A DNA stretch of 64,000 bases from Kutzneria kofuensis. GTDB taxonomy: Bacteria; Actinomycetota; Actinomycetes; Mycobacteriales; Pseudonocardiaceae. Position 1 is the stretch's first letter, and each line of letters begins with the position of its first letter. Shown here piece by piece: positions 59,482-64,000 of this stretch. The notes under the pieces were generated by a model. That model ran no database searches. It was not told the origin of the DNA and worked only from the letters and a program-made list of their open reading frames with translations. The DNA lies in contig NZ_JACHIR010000001.1 of assembly GCF_014203355.1 (NCBI RefSeq), positions 2,172,038-2,236,037 on the forward strand, given 5' to 3'. Position numbers and translations under genes: made by a program.

Positions 59482-62400
59482 TCAGCGTTCCGGCGGCGTC
59501 CACGTCCAGTCCGACCAGTCGCGTTCCGGCTCGACCGGCCGCGGATCATGATCGGCTACCGGTCGGTCCTCGCGGAACGTCGACGGCCTCCAGTCACTCA
59601 GGCTTGACGTGTCAACCCGCGGCGGCTGGTCGTCCCTGTCCGAAAGGACCCAATCAGACAACATCGGCGGTTCGGACGAAGTGCTCGGCACCTCGATCCG
59701 GTCGTCCGGCTCGGGCTGTCGGTGTCGCGAGCCTGACCGTTCCGGCTGCCAGTCATATTGATCGACAGTCGACGGATCCTTGGACGGCCGAGAAGCTGCC
59801 GGCTCATCCTCGAAGTGCGTGTGCACAGCGTGTTCTGTCGACTCGAAGGCGACCAAAGCCTCGGCCAAAAGATCCGCCAACTCCGAACGCGGCCGTCGGC
59901 CTTCGGGCACCGTCGACCGCTCGTCGACAGTCCGATCGGCCACAGCTGAATCGACGTCGACACCAACTGTCACAACGGCGGCATCTGACTTGGAGGCACC
60001 CTCCGGCTCACGCTCAACGCCACGGTCCTGCCCCAAGACCTCATGCGGCAAACCGGCATGAGTGGTGAACGGAACCGTGCCGGCATCCGTCCCACCGCCG
60101 ATTTCCATTGACTGCACCTCAGGAACGCGCGGCATCTCTGCCATTCCAGCAGCCTGCGCGTCCTCTGCTTGAGCTTCTGGCTGCGGAGAAGGCGGTGGAA
60201 CTTCCGCGGACTCGACGGCAAGCGCTTTCTTCGCGGCACGGGCCGACGGCGCCTCGAGCCGCCACCGCCCTGAATCAGCGCGAAGTTCGTCGACGATCTC
60301 GCTGCGTTCGAAGGACTCGGCGCGACGGCGCCTGCCGGCCGTAGCTGGCTGCTCAGGCGGTGGCTGAACGGCCGGCTCCGGCGCTGCTGGCGCCTCTGCT
60401 TCGGGCGGTTCCGGTGCACGCCGCCGCCCACCTGTGCCAGCGGCAGCCAGCAACTCCACCAACGAGGCCAGACCAGGGCGGTTCGTCTCGTCGTTGGCAT
60501 GCCGCGACTGCGGCGTCTTCCCCGATCCGGTTTCACGATCTTCGGCTCGACGCCGCCCACCGGTTGATTCCGTCCGGGGTGGCTCAGCTGTGGTCGAGGT
60601 CGATTCGGCCGCAGCGCGGAAGAACGCTGCCAGCGCGCCGGGCACCTGGGTGCGCTCTCGTTCCGAGACCTCGGTTCCGTCCGAAAACATGCTCGCGGAC
60701 TTCGCCACGTCCACTGGGGCGGACGGCATCCCGACGTTGCCCATCCGCCATCGGTCAGCTGCCTGAGCCCAGGCGGACGACAACCCCGCGGGTTGTTCGT
60801 CGGCGCGCCTCACCCGCCGGCGAGGCAGGTCGTCCGAAGGCGCCGGTGTCGGACGAAGTGCAGGATCGACCCGCTCGACCGGGACTTCCGTTGCCGAAGC
60901 AGTCCCACGACCACTCAGGTCGACAGCACTACTAGTGACGTCGCTGTTCCGCGCCTGCGAGAGCGCCCGGTCTGCGTCGGTCAACAGCGCTTCACCGCCG
61001 CTTCCGGGACGGTATTCAGCAACGCCCGTGGTCATCGTGACGGCCAAGCGTGGCGATACCTCGGACCTGAGCTCTTCGGCCCAGCGCTGCGCTTGATCAC
61101 GTGTCGTGTCCGGCAGAAGCACGGCTAGTTCATCACCAGCAGTTCGGCCGACCGCCGCCTTGCCAGGAGCCGTGTCCCGCACGCGATCCGCGATCTTGCG
61201 CATGACCTGCTCATCCACAGCAGCCGCGCCGGTGCCATTCGCCGCTGCGATATCAACATCCAACAACACCAAGGACAATGTGTGGTCGATGTAGCCACCG
61301 TTGACGACAGCGTCGATCTGCTGGCGGAAGCCATTGCGGTCCAACAGCCCGGTGACCGCATCGGTGTCCGGAGTCGGTCGTGGGCTGACTGCCTGCGGCT
61401 TGATCAAGCTCGCGAGTTGTTCCCTGAGCCCTGCGCTCTCACGGTGTGCAGCAGCGAACTCTTCGGCAAGCTTCGTTCGAACGGTGTACAAGGCGGCGGT
61501 CCGACGGCGCTCCGCCGTGTGAGCGCTACGCAGGCAGGTCAACGCCTCAGCGAGTTGTCCCGCCATCTCATGGACGTGCGACAACGCCAACATGCTCTCG
61601 GACAGCAGCGGATCGAGCTGGTGCCGGCCGGCACTGTCGGCGACGTCGAGAAGCAGATCGTTCGCGATGCTGGTTCGGCCTGCCGGCAGGTGGACGCGCG
61701 TTGCCAACGCCAACTTGAGCCAACCCACCGCGGCCGCTGACGGCGCCCGCACGGGGCGTTCCAGAAGTTCCTGGGCTGCCGCCACCGCCTCCTGCAGCTG
61801 TTCGGAATCCATCAAGGCGCAGACGAGTTCCAGCACCAGTCGACTGGCGACGTACCCCGAATCAGCTGCCGCATCGCCCAGCTCGCCGAGCAAAGCGAGG
61901 CCATCACGCGCCGCCTCAACTGCCGCCTTCAGGTCACCCCATCGACGATGCTGACGTGCCGCGGACGCACGAAGCAACGCTCGGGACAGCAACTTAGCGT
62001 CGGCGTCGAGGCTCGCATCCTCGCCGTACAGCCGGTCGGCCTGGTCTAGCGCGTCCGTGAGCTCCTTGCTCCGTCCGATCAGCACCAGACAGTCGGTCAG
62101 CGCGACGAGGGCCGACGCCCGAACTTCTGTCGGCACGCCTTCGGCCCGCAGAACCGGCTTGAGCACACCGAAACCGGTCAGCGGAACACCGGCGGCGCGA
62201 GCACAAGCCGCTAGCTCGACGCGGAGGCGCCAAGCGAGCTCGACATGGTTGCCTGCCTCAGCAGCTTTGAGGGCCGCGACCGCGCGCTCGACCGCCTGGA
62301 CGCCCTTGTCCAGCCGGTTGAGGGCGAAAACCGTGAGCGTCTCCGCCCTCAACCGTTCCAAATCATCCCGGCGGCCGGTGGCGAGTGCGGACGCCCGCTC

Positions 62401-62505
62401 GCTGAGCACCAGACTCAGTTCTGGAGCCCGCCAACGCAGCTGCCAGGCAGGCACGCTGAGCGTGCCAACCTCCGCATCCGCCTGCGCCTCGCCACTGCCG
62501 GCCAC
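59482..62505 (-). CDS. TPR-like protein with degenerate GGDEF domain and long disordered tail
   Basis: A 1007-residue protein. Residues about 30-365 are all-helical, TPR-like repeats. A GGDEF-fold domain follows (about 380-530; DAVTGLLDRNGFRQQIDAVV, LSLVLLDVDIA). Its signature is AGDEL instead of GGDEF, so cyclic-di-GMP synthesis is doubtful. Residues about 560-1007 are low-complexity, rich in Pro, Glu, Arg and Ser, with three GGRRRA/GRRRRA motifs. Its GTG start at 62505 is 14 bases after the ettA stop, so both are probably one transcript. A signalling scaffold is a reasonable guess. Confidence 0.8.
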   Translation of the reverse strand: MAGSGEAQADAEVGTLSVPAWQLRWRAPELSLVLSERASALATGRRDDLERLRAETLTVFALNRLDKGVQAVERAVAALKAAEAGNHVELAWRLRVELAACARAAGVPLTGFGVLKPVLRAEGVPTEVRASALVALTDCLVLIGRSKELTDALDQADRLYGEDASLDADAKLLSRALLRASAARQHRRWGDLKAAVEAARDGLALLGELGDAAADSGYVASRLVLELVCALMDSEQLQEAVAAAQELLERPVRAPSAAAVGWLKLALATRVHLPAGRTSIANDLLLDVADSAGRHQLDPLLSESMLALSHVHEMAGQLAEALTCLRSAHTAERRRTAALYTVRTKLAEEFAAAHRESAGLREQLASLIKPQAVSPRPTPDTDAVTGLLDRNGFRQQIDAVVNGGYIDHTLSLVLLDVDIAAANGTGAAAVDEQVMRKIADRVRDTAPGKAAVGRTAGDELAVLLPDTTRDQAQRWAEELRSEVSPRLAVTMTTGVAEYRPGSGGEALLTDADRALSQARNSDVTSSAVDLSGRGTASATEVPVERVDPALRPTPAPSDDLPRRRVRRADEQPAGLSSAWAQAADRWRMGNVGMPSAPVDVAKSASMFSDGTEVSERERTQVPGALAAFFRAAAESTSTTAEPPRTESTGGRRRAEDRETGSGKTPQSRHANDETNRPGLASLVELLAAAGTGGRRRAPEPPEAEAPAAPEPAVQPPPEQPATAGRRRRAESFERSEIVDELRADSGRWRLEAPSARAAKKALAVESAEVPPPSPQPEAQAEDAQAAGMAEMPRVPEVQSMEIGGGTDAGTVPFTTHAGLPHEVLGQDRGVEREPEGASKSDAAVVTVGVDVDSAVADRTVDERSTVPEGRRPRSELADLLAEALVAFESTEHAVHTHFEDEPAASRPSKDPSTVDQYDWQPERSGSRHRQPEPDDRIEVPSTSSEPPMLSDWVLSDRDDQPPRVDTSSLSDWRPSTFREDRPVADHDPRPVEPERDWSDWTWTPPER

Positions 62506-62519
62506 GATCGATTGCCGCC

Positions 62520-64000
62520 TCAGTCCCGTGTCAGCTTCCGGTAGGTCACCCGATGCGGGCGGGCCGCGTCAACACCCAGCCGGTCGACCTTGTTCTTCTC
62601 GTAGCCCTCGAAGTTGCCTTCGAACCAGAACCACTTCGCCGGCTGCTCCTCGGTGCCTTCCCAGGCCAGGATGTGCGTTGCGACGCGGTCGAGGAACCAC
62701 CGATCGTGGGAGATGACCACGGCGCAACCGGGGAACTGCTCGAGCGCGTTCTCCAGTGAACCGAGCGTCTCGACGTCGAGGTCGTTGGTCGGCTCGTCGA
62801 GCAGGATCAGGTTGCCGCCCTGCTTGAGGGTCAGCGCGAGGTTGAGACGGTTGCGCTCACCACCCGACAGCACACCGGACGGCTTCTGCTGGTCAGCACC
62901 CTTGAAACCGAAAGCGCTGACATAAGCCCGAGACGGCATTTCGGTCTGACCCACCTGGATGTGGTCAAGGCCGTCGGACACGACCTCCCACACCGTCTTC
63001 TTCGGGTCGATGCCGGCGCGGTTCTGGTCGACGTAGGACAGCTGCACGGTCTCGCCGATCCGAACCGTGCCCGAATCCGGCTTCTCCAGGCCGACGATGG
63101 TCTTGAACAGCGTGGTCTTACCGACGCCGTTCGGCCCGATCACGCCGACGATGCCGTTGCGCGGCAGGTCGAACGAGAGGCCGTCGATGAGGACGCGGTC
63201 GCCGAAGCCCTTGCGCAGGTCGTTCACCTCGACGACGACGCTGCCCAGGCGCGGGCCGGGCGGGATCTGGATCTCTTCGAAGTCGAGCTTGCGGTTCTTC
63301 TCGGCCTCGGCAGCCATCTCCTCGTAGCGCTGGAGACGGGCCTTCGACTTCGCCTGCCGGGCCTTGGCACCGGACCGCACCCAGTCCAGCTCGTCCTTGA
63401 GGCGCTTCTGAAGCTTGGCGTCCTTCTTGCCCTGGACGGCGAGGCGCTCGGCCTTCTTCTCGAGGTAGGTGGAGTAGTTGCCCTCGTAGCCGATCACCCG
63501 GCCGCGGTCCACCTCCATGATCCACTCGGCGACGTTGTCCAGGAAGTAGCGGTCGTGGGTGACGGCCAGGACTGCGCCGGCGTACTGGGCGAGGTGCTGC
63601 TCGAGCCAGAGCACGCTCTCCGCGTCCAGGTGGTTGGTGGGCTCGTCGAGGAGCAGCAGGTCGGGCTTGCTCAGGAGCAACTTGCACAGCGCGACCCGGC
63701 GGCGCTCACCACCGGACAGCTGCGTGACGTTCGCGTCGGGCGGCGGGCACCGGAGGGCGTCCATGGCCTGTTCGAGCTGCGAGTCGAGGTCCCACGCGTT
63801 GGCGTGGTCAAGCTCCTCCTGGAGCTTGCCCATCTCCTCCATGAGCTCGTCGGAGTAGTCCGTGGCCATGAGCTCGGCGATCTCGTTGAAGCGGTGCAGC
63901 TTCACCATGATGTCGCCGACACCCTCCTCGACATTGCCGAGGACGGTCTTCTCCTCATTGAGCGGCGGCTCCTGCTGGAGGATGCCCACGGTGTAGCCGG
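62520..64000 (-). CDS. ettA: EttA, ABC-F translation factor (N-terminus beyond window)
   Basis: About 490 C-terminal residues of an ABC-F ATPase that gates the ribosome E-site according to energy state. Visible parts are the first ABC domain's signature LSGGERRR and LLLLDEPTNHLD, the basic inter-domain linker (RSGAKARQAKSKARLQRYEE), and the second domain's GPNGVGKTT, LSGGERNR and LILLDEPTNDLD. The C-terminus ends KLTRD. The beginning of domain 1, including its Walker A, lies beyond base 64000. The EttA assignment follows the MGILQQEPPL and FEGNFEGYEKNK segments. Confidence 0.95.
   Translation of the reverse strand, partial: GYTVGILQQEPPLNEEKTVLGNVEEGVGDIMVKLHRFNEIAELMATDYSDELMEEMGKLQEELDHANAWDLDSQLEQAMDALRCPPPDANVTQLSGGERRRVALCKLLLSKPDLLLLDEPTNHLDAESVLWLEQHLAQYAGAVLAVTHDRYFLDNVAEWIMEVDRGRVIGYEGNYSTYLEKKAERLAVQGKKDAKLQKRLKDELDWVRSGAKARQAKSKARLQRYEEMAAEAEKNRKLDFEEIQIPPGPRLGSVVVEVNDLRKGFGDRVLIDGLSFDLPRNGIVGVIGPNGVGKTTLFKTIVGLEKPDSGTVRIGETVQLSYVDQNRAGIDPKKTVWEVVSDGLDHIQVGQTEMPSRAYVSAFGFKGADQQKPSGVLSGGERNRLNLALTLKQGGNLILLDEPTNDLDVETLGSLENALEQFPGCAVVISHDRWFLDRVATHILAWEGTEEQPAKWFWFEGNFEGYEKNKVDRLGVDAARPHRVTYRKLTRD

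Overview
The window is high-GC DNA with GTG/TTG starts and actinobacterial signatures: mycothiol-type DsbA-like protein, ClpP2, 180-kDa NAD-glutamate dehydrogenase, group II truncated haemoglobin GlbO, and an AfsR-like regulator remnant. From memory, the gene order follows the Mycobacterium tuberculosis block Rv2457c-Rv2477c (clpX, clpP2, tig, nei, rpiB, Rv2466c-like, pepN, Rv2468c-like, ctaJ-like, HNH, glbO, aglA, thioesterase, gdh, ettA), interrupted by accessory genes. A filamentous actinomycete, probably Pseudonocardiales, fits best. No species call can be made from sequence alone.

Layout. 1-2 kb: an oxalate/formate-type transporter diverges from fdhD. 2-10 kb: lpdA converges on the clpX, clpP2, tig strand, followed by tRNA-Pro and tRNA-Gly, a PP2C phosphatase and trpS. 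10-20 kb: a secreted quinoprotein-like propeller, two decayed genes facing each other, a VKOR / amidohydrolase / glutamine-synthetase-like operon, a Pro/Gln-rich membrane protein and proS. 19-25 kb: a VOC protein, then a minus-strand run of a large secreted protein, a sedolisin protease, a flavoprotein and an APH-like kinase, followed by about 0.9 kb of repeat-rich spacer. 25-29 kb: a MarR regulator diverging from an RND pump over a clear inverted-repeat operator. 29-35 kb: small enzymes including an Eis-like acetyltransferase, rpiB-nei and comB-MBL.

35-39 kb holds a redox module: an FAD ferredoxin-reductase paralogue, then a five-helix b-type cytochrome, a three-cysteine ferredoxin and a second FAD reductase in one operon. 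39-54 kb continues the conserved block (DsbA-like, pepN, DUF5130-like, CtaJ-like, HNH, prolyl oligopeptidase, MscS, glbO, GH13, Tat-exported phosphoesterase, thioesterase). Inserted at 44.5 kb is an 89-residue peptide gene carrying seven GIRVN repeats. 54-64 kb: gdh, a degenerate-GGDEF protein and the 5'-truncated ettA.

The most unusual signals are: (1) the GIRVN-repeat peptide; (2) degenerate 18-bp tandem arrays in several spacers sharing a GAACTGCTCGAC core; (3) helically spaced TCAAC arrays at three places, one with a perfect DnaA-box 9-mer, one overlapping a start codon and one inside a coding region with atypical codons; (4) a 17-bp palindrome present twice, each beside an array; (5) clpP1 missing from its usual place between tig and clpP2; (6) the cytochrome b / ferredoxin / reductase module with a motif shared by both of its transcription units. 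No CRISPR array or insertion sequence was seen.
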